NCBI GenBank assembly: GCA_033782935.1
Contig: JAWQEG010003807.1
Span: 10,001-74,000 of the forward strand
Source: Petrolisthes cinctipes
Taxonomy: Eukaryota; Arthropoda; Malacostraca; Decapoda; Porcellanidae
Reading direction: 5' to 3'
DNA length: 64,000 nt
The notes beneath the pieces are model-generated. The model ran no database searches. It was not told where the DNA came from and saw nothing but the letters and a program-made list of their open reading frames with translations. Shown here piece by piece: positions 18,469-29,900 of the stretch. Within the stretch, counting starts at the first letter, position 1, and every line of letters starts with the position of its first letter. A program made the position numbers and the translations under genes.

Positions 18469-19630
18469 CTCCAGGAATTGTTATGCCTCCCTGTATGGTC
18501 ACCGATAGTTGTTACAGGAGAGATACCTTGGACCATGGCCGAATATTCCTTGGCCATACTGTGGACAGTGATGACAGGAAGATCCAACAAACCCATAATG
18601 TTAATAAGCTGGTTCAACACACACAACACCACTGAGAGTGTTCCAGGATATGACTAGTGTTGAATTTATTGGGTATCAACCAGTGGCGTATAACCAAAGG
18701 TCATTAAGTCAATGGTTCCATTATATTATATCAATTTCTAGAAAGTCATAAAGCTTTGTCTCCCTCAGAGAACTCATTACTTTATTTATAATAATCTTAT
18801 CATCTGAGAGAATATTGTTTATGGTGAGAGCTATATTTTTGTGTTGGAAATATTGTTTAAGTTTATATAGTTACCCTTCATATTTCTCACAAAATACTAA
18901 GATGTGTGCTATTAACATTATTATTTTGTATGAGGGGCACTTGGTGGTGGTGGGGGGGGGGGAAGTTCTGTTAATGTATGGATTGAGGTGGGTTAATCTG
19001 GTGGCATTGACCTGGAGACGAACCAACACCACCTCGTCACTACGGCAACGCCATCATGTTGTAGCCCAAGGTTCTTTTTTTTTTTGTTAAACCTTATTTC
19101 TGATGTCTAATCTGGTCCACTGCCTTTGCCACAGAAGATGAATTCGAGTTTTAATGAGGGACACAAAACACCTGATATTCGTGCAGACTATGCTATATAA
19201 GGTACAGCTAGATCACCAGTTGACCTTGCTAATATATCAACCTGTTCACTGCCATATATACCATAATAATAATGTGAAGGTACATACCCATATTAGTTTG
19301 ATTGACTTATTGTCACTATACATCTTGCTAATGATGATATAATGCTGAATTTTATTAGTAGTATTGTTTAGGGACTTAATGGCTTTAAGTGAACTTAACG
19401 AATCAGTATAGATAACTATCCTATCGTGGGTCGTTGATAGGGCAAACTCTATAGCTTTATCAATAGCAAAAAGTTCAGCAAGGAAAATTGATGTATGATT
19501 CGGCAGTCTGAATCTCTACTGGCATTCAGTCGGCCACACACCTGTACCCACACATTGATCTGTCTAGGAGCAGTTGGTATACAGGTGGAAATATGGAAGA
19601 TGTTGAATAATAATCTCCCATAAACTCTGT
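18469..19630. other. Spacer, no gene recognised
   Basis: AT-rich sequence with short open frames only. Positions 19360-19460 resemble the RNase H-like region of a LINE in broken frame on the minus strand (words such as FAIDKAIEFALSTTHDRIV), but too short and degraded to assign firmly. Confidence 0.3.
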
Positions 19631-19794
19631 TGTACACTCGCGGTCAGAAATTGTGTCCCGATCCAATGGCAAGATGAATCGCAAACAGCCTGGCTTTGAA
19701 AAATAACTGTGCGTCTCCCTACAACACACATTTGTTCAAATCATCAAAGCTTGGCTGGTTGCAATTCATCGTGCCAAGGGATCAGGACAAAAAT

Positions 19795-19870
19795 TTTGTT
19801 TATATAAAAAAAATTTATTATATAAATAATTTTTTTTATTACAGTGTGTTATGAAGGTCCAGATTCCCTC
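19795..19870. repeat. Left edge of A/T satellite
   Basis: First tataaaaaaaatttatt-type units, interrupted by a short unique stretch (19845-20110) that includes 'ttcggccgtctgcaccagtc', before the main array. Confidence 0.6.
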
Positions 19871-20114
19871 TTTAATATATTCGGCCGTCTGCACCAGTCA
19901 AGGATCATTACAAGTTTACAAGATAGCCAATCCTTGAGTGTTGTGGTTTTGACGTAGGTTTCTCAAAGAGTATATATAGCGAGAAAAGCCGGTGCTCAAT
20001 GTCATTCTTCCAGCATTTCTCAAATTTAATTGTTCTGTGTGAGACCCATTTCTCTCCCTTCTGTAACTGGACTAATTGTATCAGACTGGCATTAATTCGG
20101 TTAAGTATTATTGT

Positions 20115-23100
20115 TACTATAAAAAAAAAAATTATATAAATTTTTTTTTATATAAAATTATTTTTTATATGAAATTGTTTTTTATATAAAAAAAATTTTT
20201 ATATAAAATTTTTTTTTTATAAAATTTTGTTTTATATAAAAAAATTGTTTATATAAAAAAAAAATTTATATAAAAATTTTTTTTATATAAAAACAATTTT
20301 TATATAAAAAAAAATTTTTATATAAAAAAAATTTTATATAAAAAAAAAATTTTATATTAAAAAAAATTTTATATAAAAAAATTTTTATATAAAAAAAATT
20401 TTATATAAAAAAAAATTTTATATAAAAAATTTTTTATATAAAAAAAATTTTATATAAAATTTTTTTATATATAAAAAAAAATTTATATAAAAAAAAATTT
20501 TATATAAAAAAAAATATATAAAATTTTTTTTTATATAAAACAATTTTTATATAAAAAAAAATTTTATATAAAAAAAATTTTTATATAAAAAAAAAATTTA
20601 TATAAAAAAAAATTTTATATAAAAAAAAATTTTATATAAAAAAAATTTTTATATAGAAAAAATTTATATATAAAAAAAAATTTTATATAAAAAAAAAATT
20701 TATATAAAAAAAATTTTATATAAAATATTTTTTTATATAAAAAAAAATTTTATATATAAAAAAATTTTATATAGAAAAAATTTTTATATAAAAAAATTTT
20801 TTATATAAAAAATTTTTTTATATAAAAAAAAATTTTATATAAAAAAAAATTTTATATAAAAATTTTTTTTATATAAAAAAAAATTTTATATAAAAAAAAA
20901 TTTTATATAAAAAAAAATTTTATATAAATTTTTTTTTATATAAAAATTTTTATATAAAAAAAATTTTTTATATAAAAAAAATTTAATATAAAAAATTTTT
21001 ATATTAAAAAAAATTTTATATAACAAAAATTTTATATAAAAAAAATTTTATATAAAAAAAAAATTTTATATTAAAAAAAATTTTATATAAAAAAATTTTT
21101 ATATAAAAAAAATTTTATATAAAAAAAAATTTTATATAAATTTTTTTTTATATAAAAAAAATTTTATATAAAATTTTTTTATATATAAAAAAAAATTTAT
21201 ATAAAAAAAAATTTTATATAAAAAAAAATATATAAAATTTTTTTTTATATAAAACAATTTTTATATAAAAAAAAATTTTATATAAAAAAAATTTTTATAT
21301 AAAAAAAAAATTTATATAAAAAAAAATTTTATATAAAAAAAAATTTTATATAAAAAAAATTTTTATATAGAAAAAATTTATATATAAAAAAAAATTTTAT
21401 ATAAAAAAAAAATTTATATAAAAAAAATTTTATATAAAATTTTTTTTTATATAAAAAAAAATTTTATATATAAAAAAATTTTATATAGAAAAAATTTTTA
21501 TATAAAAAAAATTTTTATATAAAAAATTTTTTTATATAAAAAAAAATTTTATATAAAAAAAAATTTTATATAAAAATTTTTTTTATATAAAAAAAAATTT
21601 TATATAAAAAAAAATTTTATATAAAAAAAAATTTTATATAAATTTTTTTTTATATAAAAATTTTTATATAAAAAAAATTTTTTATATAAAAAAAATTTAA
21701 TATAAAAAATTTTTATATTAAAAAAAATTTTATATAAAAAAAATTTTATATAAAAAAAAATTTTATATAAAAAAATTTTTATATAAAAAAAAATTTTATA
21801 TAAAAAAAAATTTTATATAAAAAAAATTTATATAAAAAAAATTTTTATATGAAAAAAAATTTTATATAAAAAAATTTTTTATATAGAAAAAAATTTTATA
21901 TAAAAAAAATTTAATATAAAAAATTTTTATATTAAAAAAAATTTTATATAAAAAAAATTTTATATAAAAAAAAATTTTATATAAAAAAATTTTTATATAA
22001 AAAAAAATTTTATATAAAAAAAAATTTTATATAAAAAAAATTTATATAAAAAAAATTTTTATATGAAAAAAAATTTTATATAAAAAAATTTTGTATATAG
22101 AAAAAAATTTTATATAAAAAAAATTTTTATATAAAATAAATTTTATATAAAATTTTTTATATAAAACAAAATTTTATATAAAAAAATTTATATATAAAAA
22201 AAATTTTATATAAAAAAAAATTTATATAAAAAAAAATTTTTATATAAAGAAAATTTTTATATAAAAAAAATTTTTATATAAAAAAAAATTTATATATAAA
22301 AAATTTTTTTATATAAAATTTTTTTTTATATACAAAATTTTTTTATATTAAAACATTTTTTATATAAAAAAATTTTTTATATAAAAACAAATTTTATATA
22401 AAAAAAATTTTTATATAAAATTTATTTTTATATAAAATTTTTTTTTATATAAAAAAAATTTTTATATAAAATTTTTTTTTACATAAAAAAAAATTTTATA
22501 TAAAATTTTTTTTATATAAAAATTTCTTTTATATAAACAAAAATTTTATATAAAATTTTTTTTTATATAAAAAAATTTTTTATATAAATTTTTTTTTTAT
22601 ATAAAATTTTTTTTTATATAAAAATTTTTTTATATAAATTTTTTTTTTTATATAAAAAAAAATTTTATATAAATTTTTTTTTTATATAAAAAAAAATTTT
22701 ATATAAATTTTTTTTATATAAAAAAATTATTTATATAAAAATAAATTTTATATAAAAAAAATGTTTATATAAAAATTTTTTTATATAAAAGAAATTTTTA
22801 TATAAAAAAAAATTTATATAAAATTTTTTTTATATAAAAACCTTTTTTATATAAAAATTTTTTTTATATAAAAATTTTTTTTATATAAAATTTTTTTTTA
22901 TATAAATTTTTTTTATATAAAAAAATTTTTTATATAAATTTTTTTTTTATATAAAAATTTTTTTTTATAAAATATTTTTTTTATATAAAAAAAAAATTTT
23001 ATATAAAATTTTTTTTTATATAAAATTTCTTTTTATATAAAATTTTTTTTTATATAAAAAAAAAATTTATATAAAAATTTTTTTTATATACAAAAATTAT

Positions 23101-23258
23101 TTATATAAAAAAAAATGTATATAAAATTTTTTTTTATATAAAATTTTTTTTTATAAAAAAATTTTTTATATAAAATTTTTTTTATATAATTTTTTTTTTT
23201 ATATAACAATTTTTTTATATACATTTTTTTTTTTATATAAATATTTTTTGTATATAAG
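20115..23258. repeat. 3.1-kb A/T satellite, 15-18 bp unit
   Basis: Over 3 kb made almost only of A and T with the unit 'ttttatataaaaaaaa' and its self-complementary variants. Higher-order copying is visible: the variant 'aaaaaaaatatataaaattt' plus 'tatataaaacaattttt' occurs near 20507 and 21227 (about 720 bp apart), and 'tttaatataaaaaattttta' near 20974, 21690 and 21907. No gene; the KKK-rich minus frame at 23084-23293 is an artefact. Confidence 0.95.
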
Positions 23259-23374
23259 GTTTGAATAACTGTGCGTCTCCATACAACACACATTTGTTCG
23301 AATCATCAAAGCTTGGCTAGTTGCGATTCATCGTCCCAAGGGATCAAGACACAATTTCTGACCGCGAGTGTACA

Positions 23375-23955
23375 CCGGGATTTAACCCCTGGTAACCAGT
23401 AGTCCATCATAATTATAGGGGACATTGCCCAGGGTGCAATATTTACTAAGACCAGGGTATCGATTGTTGAAAAGTCTATACCGACACACTCTATGAGGTC
23501 GTGGAGTCTGGCTCTGACTCTGAGGGGAACCTCGGGCCCAGCAGACATTCTCAGGAGAATGACTCGGCCCCCTGCATCATCTCTCTAATCATACAAATGT
23601 TATTTATTTATTTATTTATTTATTTTTGTCGTGCCGTGCTCGACACAATAAGGACCAACAGGATTGTGTGATATATTTGATAAATTTCATTTTATATCCA
23701 ATTTTGAAGTTTTCCACGTGCCGGGGATAAGTGTCTGAGATACGATGACTAGCCTACATAGATGTCTTACATTTTCTATTATTACATAGCTTGTCTGTAA
23801 ATTATTGATGAATTCGAACAAAAAGGCACAAACACACAGTAACCCAAGTATATTCATGCTGATTTTTGACATAATAAAAATGTCTTTCATACAAATGATT
23901 AAAACGATAACTTTAGAGAGCTTGTTCAAGATCATATTGTTTACATCTGAAGTTG
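23375..23955. other. Spacer with (TTTA)n, no gene recognised
   Basis: Contains a short TTTA microsatellite (23598-23625). The minus-strand frame at 23306-23548 crosses the satellite element's end and its continuation (SAGPEVPLRVRARLHDLIE) could be a LINE scrap; not supported further. Confidence 0.3.
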
Positions 23956-23956
23956 A

Positions 23957-25200
23957 TGATGATGATGATGATGATGATGACTGAGAGTCACCCGCGTTCG
24001 GGTGTAGCCTTTGCAACGGCGCTCTCTCACTGTCTTCCTCTGCAGACTCTGCGGAGAGAAAACAAAAAACAGCACCAAAGAATACATGTATACACATCAT
24101 ACTTTCATCCTCTATATCCTATACAACCTGCTCGTCCCTATATACTCATTTTCTCTTCAACCATACCCTTTCCAGAAATTCTTTCACACTCTCTATTATC
24201 ACTGGACTGTACAGCTCTCGTTCACTAAGACCTAGCAGCACTTTAGCTGCCACTGTCGCTTCCACCATCTCACTCCATTTTCTCACTCCTAGTTCACTAA
24301 TTACCACATTCAGCATGATAGCTCTCTCTCGTTCATACTTATCACATACCATCAACACATGTTCTACTGTCTCATCTTCCCTACTCTCACACATCCCACA
24401 CACCTTACTACCTTCATTACTCCATCTATAAATTCTGTCATTCACCTCCAGTGACTTCGTTCTTGCCTTAAACATCAGCTCACTTCCCCAGCTACCATCA
24501 TAGAACAATTCACTCCTTGGTATGTCCTTAGAGGAGTACCAATCTAGCGTGCTCTTCTGACTTATGCCTTTCATCCATTCATCTCTGCCTATTTCTTGTA
24601 TTCGTCTCTTAATCTCATTCATCCATTTCTCATCACTCCATCTGCCCCTTTCATCTAGCATTGGGTACTGCATTCCACACTTTCCCATTCTCTTATCACA
24701 CATCCTTCTCCACTTGGTGTACCGTCCTGTCCATTTATACACTCTTCGAGCCCATCTGTCTTCATTCATTCCCTCTAGTCTAACCTTATATCTCAACACT
24801 CCTTTGGCTATCCTCTCCTCAAACGTACTCCATCCAGCGTCACCTCTTATTGCTTCCACACCTACATACTTGTTTGCACCTAATGCTGTTCTTCCTATCC
24901 TATTCTGTACTACTTCCAGTCTGTTCAAGTCATTCACTGTCCATGTCATAGTCTCCAGTCCATACATGAGTCCAGGTACAGCCATACCTTTCCATACACC
25001 ACACACTACCTCATACTTATTGGCTCTACACCTTGCCACACTTCCTAGTCTTCCTACCCACTGGTTTGCTCTTGATAACCTATCAGTCTTTGTCCTATCA
25101 CACCCTTTCTCATCCACAATTATTCCTAAGTATCTATACTCTTGTGTCCTTTCAGTTGAGGAAGTGGACTCTACAGTGTTGCCACGTATGGGGATTTATC
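23957..25200 (-). pseudogene. 5'-truncated LINE, C-terminal part of the ORF2 protein
   Basis: Minus-strand frame 24146-25117 (323 residues) is the region downstream of the reverse transcriptase palm of a non-LTR retrotransposon: the thumb-type segment around GLMYGLETMTWTVNDLNRLE, then a C-terminal zinc knuckle CGMCESREDETVEHVLMVC. The 3' end carries a (TCA)n tail (23957-23980), common for microsatellite-tailed LINEs. Endonuclease and reverse transcriptase are absent, so this is a dead-on-arrival copy. It is fully open, hence fairly young. Clade not assigned. Confidence 0.8.
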
Positions 25201-25204
25201 TTTA

Positions 25205-26640
25205 GATATGCGGAATTAGTAGAAGTACCAATGGGGAAATATGTAAAGATTGTTCAAGAGTAAATGGGGAAATTTCTATCAGAGGAAAGATCAAGAAGAT
25301 GGTACAGTAAAATAGGCATAGGCTATACAGTGTAAAATATTTGACGACTTCGAATCCAAAGCGTCTTTAAATCAGTCAATCTGTCTTTCAAGTCAGTCAA
25401 GTAGGTCAGTCTATTAAATCTAGCAGTTAGCCTATATTATGGCGCCCGAGGAAGAAGGTGATTGAGAGGTGGCCCAGTAAGCATAAATGGTAACATGTAT
25501 GAAAAAAAAGGAACAGTTGGAGAAGTGAAAGACCCTTTTAGTCCACTTCTACGACAATCAGGGATACATGGGAGGTGCATGCATCTTCTGTACTCGTGTA
25601 TATCCCAAGTTCAGGCTCAAAATACCCGAAAATTCGATATTATGGGGTCCCAGAAGCGATTTGTTCATGCATAGGCCTACTCAATGCTAGAATATATCTC
25701 AAATATAGGCCCAAAACATGCCAAATATCGATATTATAGGTGCCCAAAGTCAATATATGTTCATGCATCTTCTGTACTCGTTTATATCCCAAATTCAGGC
25801 TCAAAATACCCGAGAAAAAAAAACTCGTGTCGTGAAATTTGGTGAAAATAATTATATGGTAGAGGACTAATTAAACCTGCTGCATGGACATGAACGTTAA
25901 TTACTATAGTGGGGCTTCCATAATGTTTCACAAGTTATATTAAATTATAAGACAAGACAGCGACACGATCCAATTTTGTCTTTGATAGTAGGCTACGACT
26001 GACTATTTATTATCTTCAAGAGTAAACAGCTAGGGAACTTGTGAGGTTAATTAATAGGAAAATTCTGATGTAACAAGCTGGTGGGGATATTTCGTGAAGC
26101 ATTTCTCTGTTTTAGGGAATTTTGACATCCACACAGGATTAATTATATAAAGATTGTTCATGGGTAAACAGGGAAATTTCTACCAGACGAAAAATACCAT
26201 AAATAAAAACCCTCCATGTTGAGTGAGGAGTAAACAGGGAATATGTGAGGTTAATTAATAGGGAAATAATTGTGATGTTCAAACTGTCTGGTGCTGGGGA
26301 AATTTGGTGAAGCAAATCTGGCAACACTGACAGACTCTAGTAGGCCAGGGGGAGCAGAGTTGCAAATTTAGCGCTTTTGGAGCTAGATTCGGCACTTTAT
26401 AGAACAATATATCTCTTATAATTCGGCTTTAGTGCCATTTGACAGCTGCTTTTCTGTGTGTTTGTTGCGCATTTCTTGGTGGTTTTAATTATTTCAGAGT
26501 CTTGACATAATAAATAGTAATAAATAAATAATAATCAGAAGGTTTTGTGGGACATTTATCAAAAATAGCGTCTTTTTAGCACTTTTCGGGAGTAAGTTTA
26601 GCGCCTTAAGAAAATTTCAGTTGTCAACTGTGAGTGGCGA
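25205..26640. other. Spacer upstream of METTL3
   Basis: Two related blocks share 'ggggaaatatgtaaagattgtt' wording (25225 and 26145-26300). A roughly 90-bp unit containing 'gcatcttctgtactcgt' and 'atcccaa(g/a)ttcaggctca' recurs at 25575, 25665 and 25765. No supported gene. Confidence 0.45.
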
Positions 26641-26719
26641 CGAGTGTTGTTGTTGTGTTTATAGCATCATACATAGCATTATAATATTATAGCATTATAA
26701 TATCATAATAACTGCTATA
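26640..26719 (+). promoter_or_regulatory. METTL3: Presumed METTL3 5' leader
   Basis: AT-rich sequence with short repeats of 'agcattataatatta' directly before the start codon. No TATA box or initiator can be fixed; the transcription start is not determined. Confidence 0.25.
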
Positions 26720-26945
26720 ATGGGGGACGAAACTTGGGCCAATATTCAATTAGTGAAGAGTAAAAGGGAAAGGTTCAGGGAAAAGATTAAGAAGAGAAAA
26801 GCAGAAAGAGAAACACTGCTGAGTTCAGTAGTAGGAGTCAGCAGCAGCACCAGTACTAGTACCAGTAGTACTACCAGTACCTTCCCCAGTACCAGTAGTA
26901 ATCCCAGTACCAGTACTTTCCTCACACCCAGTACTTCACCAACAG
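26720..26945 (+). CDS. METTL3: METTL3 exon 1
   Basis: Codons 1-75: [12 protein letters not shown] and a basic helix, followed by a long Ser/Thr/Pro run ([10 protein letters not shown] type) built from an AGTACC/AGTAGT simple repeat, a low-complexity linker not conserved in vertebrates. Donor gtaact, exit phase 1. Confidence 0.93.
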
Positions 26946-29900
26946 GTAACTAAAACAATATTTGGTAAATTTATAGAATTACTTTATTTATTATAATTGT
27001 ATATTTTCGTATCATTATTAACTATTTTCATTATATTGTATATTTGGTAAATATTGAAAGAATTACCGTTATTGTGTACGGTTTTCCTACCTTCATTACC
27101 CACTTATTTAGACCATTCTAAGACTATTTTCTTCTATGGCATTTCCTCCACAAATTTCCAAGGTATATTCAAATGGGGCATTTTGAAATTAGCCTGACCT
27201 AACCTAACCTAGACCACAGCAGACTACCAGGAAATAACTTGGGCAAACTACCGGGACCTAACCTGGGCAAACTACCGGGACCTAACCTGGCAAACTTTGG
27301 GTGACCTGGCCTAACCTGACCCAATCTGGACCAAGGCAGACTGTTGGGAGCTAACCTAACCTAACCTAACCTATGACCAAATTTGGGAACTAGGTACTGG
27401 GACCAAAATAATTTAGTCCGATTGCCTGGGTTGTGGAAGTAAAGTCTGATATCATAGTTATAAACATTTAAAATGTCGTGTATCATGTCAAAAATTTGAA
27501 ATGTTGTGAGTGTAACTGTTAAATTGCCCCATTTATAGGTTTCCATACATAAGCCTAAAGTATTATGCTTCTTTATTTTTATTACATATAAACAGTTCTG
27601 TTGAGGAAATAACATTTAACTTAACGGGGTGCGGGAATAGGGGGACAGGCTTGAGGGGGGTGCGGGAGTAGGGGGACAGGCTTGGGGGGGTGCGGGAATA
27701 GGGGACAGGCTTTCTACCCACCCCAAGCCTGTCTGTCCCCCTATTCCCTCACCCCCCCCCCCCAAGCCTGTCCCCCTACTCCCGCACCCCCTTAATTAAC
27801 CATGGCAAGTATATACCGTACTTGCAAAAATGTAGGAATTTTAGATGCTTAATTAATGGTAAAAATATAGTACTTAATGACTTAATGCATTACTTTACAA
27901 AACTTTGATTAATCCTTACCTGGCATACATAACACAGTCTTCTTAATGATATTTTTGACACTGTGATTCATAAACAAAGCTTCTTTATGTTGGGTTGAAA
28001 CTTTGTTATTGTTGTTATTTTTTACCATTTATTACCTACTAAGGAAGGACTGCCAGAGGGACACATGCACTGGTTGTGTACCCTTGTCATAGACCATTCT
28101 AAGATGCTGCTATGACATTTCCATTGTAAATGCCACATTTCCCAGATATATCTCCCTCCAAGTGTGAGAGGCAGACCACCAGTTAAATGGCAGAACAGAG
28201 TAGAAGAGTATGTAAAGGAGAGAAACATGAAGGGCAGAGTAGGGAGTGTTGGAACAGAGTGGAAGAGTATGTAAAGGAGAGAAACTTGAGGGGCAGAGTA
28301 GGGAGTGTTGGAACAGAGTGGAAGAGTATGTAAAGGAGAGAAACATGAGGGGCAGAGTAGGGCTTGACCAAGTAAGAAGGGAGTGTTGGAACAGGGAAAC
28401 TTGGAGACACTTCTGCCGTGGCCACCCCCTTGGGGGGAGTTCCCAGAGGGAGCGAGGCATCAGACCTATAGATAGATAGATAGACCTTCCTACATACAAT
28501 GTTGGCAAAAACCTGGGAAATTAAGGATTTTTAGTAATGCGAGAAAACATGTAATATAATATATGGTATATACTGTATATAACTTGTATTGTAATGTTGA
28601 TAACTAGAAAATCCAAAATCTCATCAAAACTCATGAATGTCTCCATGGGACTCTTCACTCTCTTTTTTTTATTTATTTTTTTCTATACCTCAACCTTGGG
28701 ACTTTTAGGCTGTGAGTAGCCCGTGACTCTTGCCAGGCCCCGAGATTATTGGATGTCGCACTAGATGAGACAGTGGAGCTTGGTGGTGGTGATGTTGGTA
28801 CTGTAGATTCTCTTCTGCCCCACTAGATGACCCACACCTTATTTATACACACACACACACACACACACACTAGATGAGACAGTGGAGCTTGGTGGTGGTG
28901 ATGTTGGTACTGTAGATTCTCTTCTGCCCCACTAGATGACCCACACCTTATTTATACATGTCACTCCCAAGTTATTAAAATCACCCAAAGTTTGGAGGAG
29001 ATAGACAAGAGGATAAGGAAAGGAGGGATAGTGAAACAACTGAAAGTGATGTTGCTTGGGACTGAAGGAGTAAAAATCCTGATGAGTTTAATGTAGTAAT
29101 TTTATGCTTAAATACCAATATGCTGTATTAGTAATATGTTAGTTGATTTTTTGACTTACAGATAACTACAGTAACAAATTACAAACTGCACTTATATCAA
29201 CAGCTACCTCGAATGGCAGTGAGGACTGGAGTTTAGAGTGTGCCTTGTTAGAGTGTCTGAATGGAGCACTACCACCAGTACAGTCCACTCAGCTAACTCA
29301 CACACTCTCTACAAAGCTAAGGAGAACTTTAGAAGCAAAAGATATAGATAATCTTTTGCAGAAGTTTGCCTACAAGGAACTTATAAGGTAAATATACCAT
29401 TACTTGAACCAGCATATAGAATACTTGTTGAAGCCAGAGATATAAATGTAGTTGGTAGAGTAGCCTATATATAATATATATATACCTATAATGTTATGCA
29501 TGAAGTTTGTCCTGGTTGTCCATAAACTTACAACATGACATACACCCACACTACACATATAATTACAAAGAAACTTTACATTCATGCAGAGAAACCATTT
29601 TTTTTTTTTTTTGCTTCAGTTCTTGAGTTGTGACATGCTTCATCTTTGTATAAACATGCTTGTTGTATGTGGGTTAAACTGTACTACTCTTTAACCTTTA
29701 GATGTTAGTTGTATTTCCCTTTGTACACCTCAGGATACCAGTAAATTTCTTATTGGTGAGTGAATGGTACAGTCTGGGGCAAAAGTCCTGTCTGTCGCCT
29801 CACCTGCTTCACCGAGGCTACAGATGTTCATAGACTCGAGATTATTATGTGTAGATAACGTGCGTATTTCTGGAGTCCGGGAGTAGGCCTAAATAGTGTG

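Larger units (their letters stand above)
19631..23374. mobile_element. TA-ended inverted-repeat element carrying an A/T satellite
   Basis: Outer ends are inverted: tacactcgcggtcagaaattg at the left and its complement (caatttctgaccgcgagtgta) at the right. Just inside, an 85-bp segment (gcgtctccctacaacacaca ... gcttggctggttgc) is present in the same orientation at about 19705-19795 and 23266-23350. Everything between is satellite. The ends are related to family E (16014, 36665). Confidence 0.7.
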
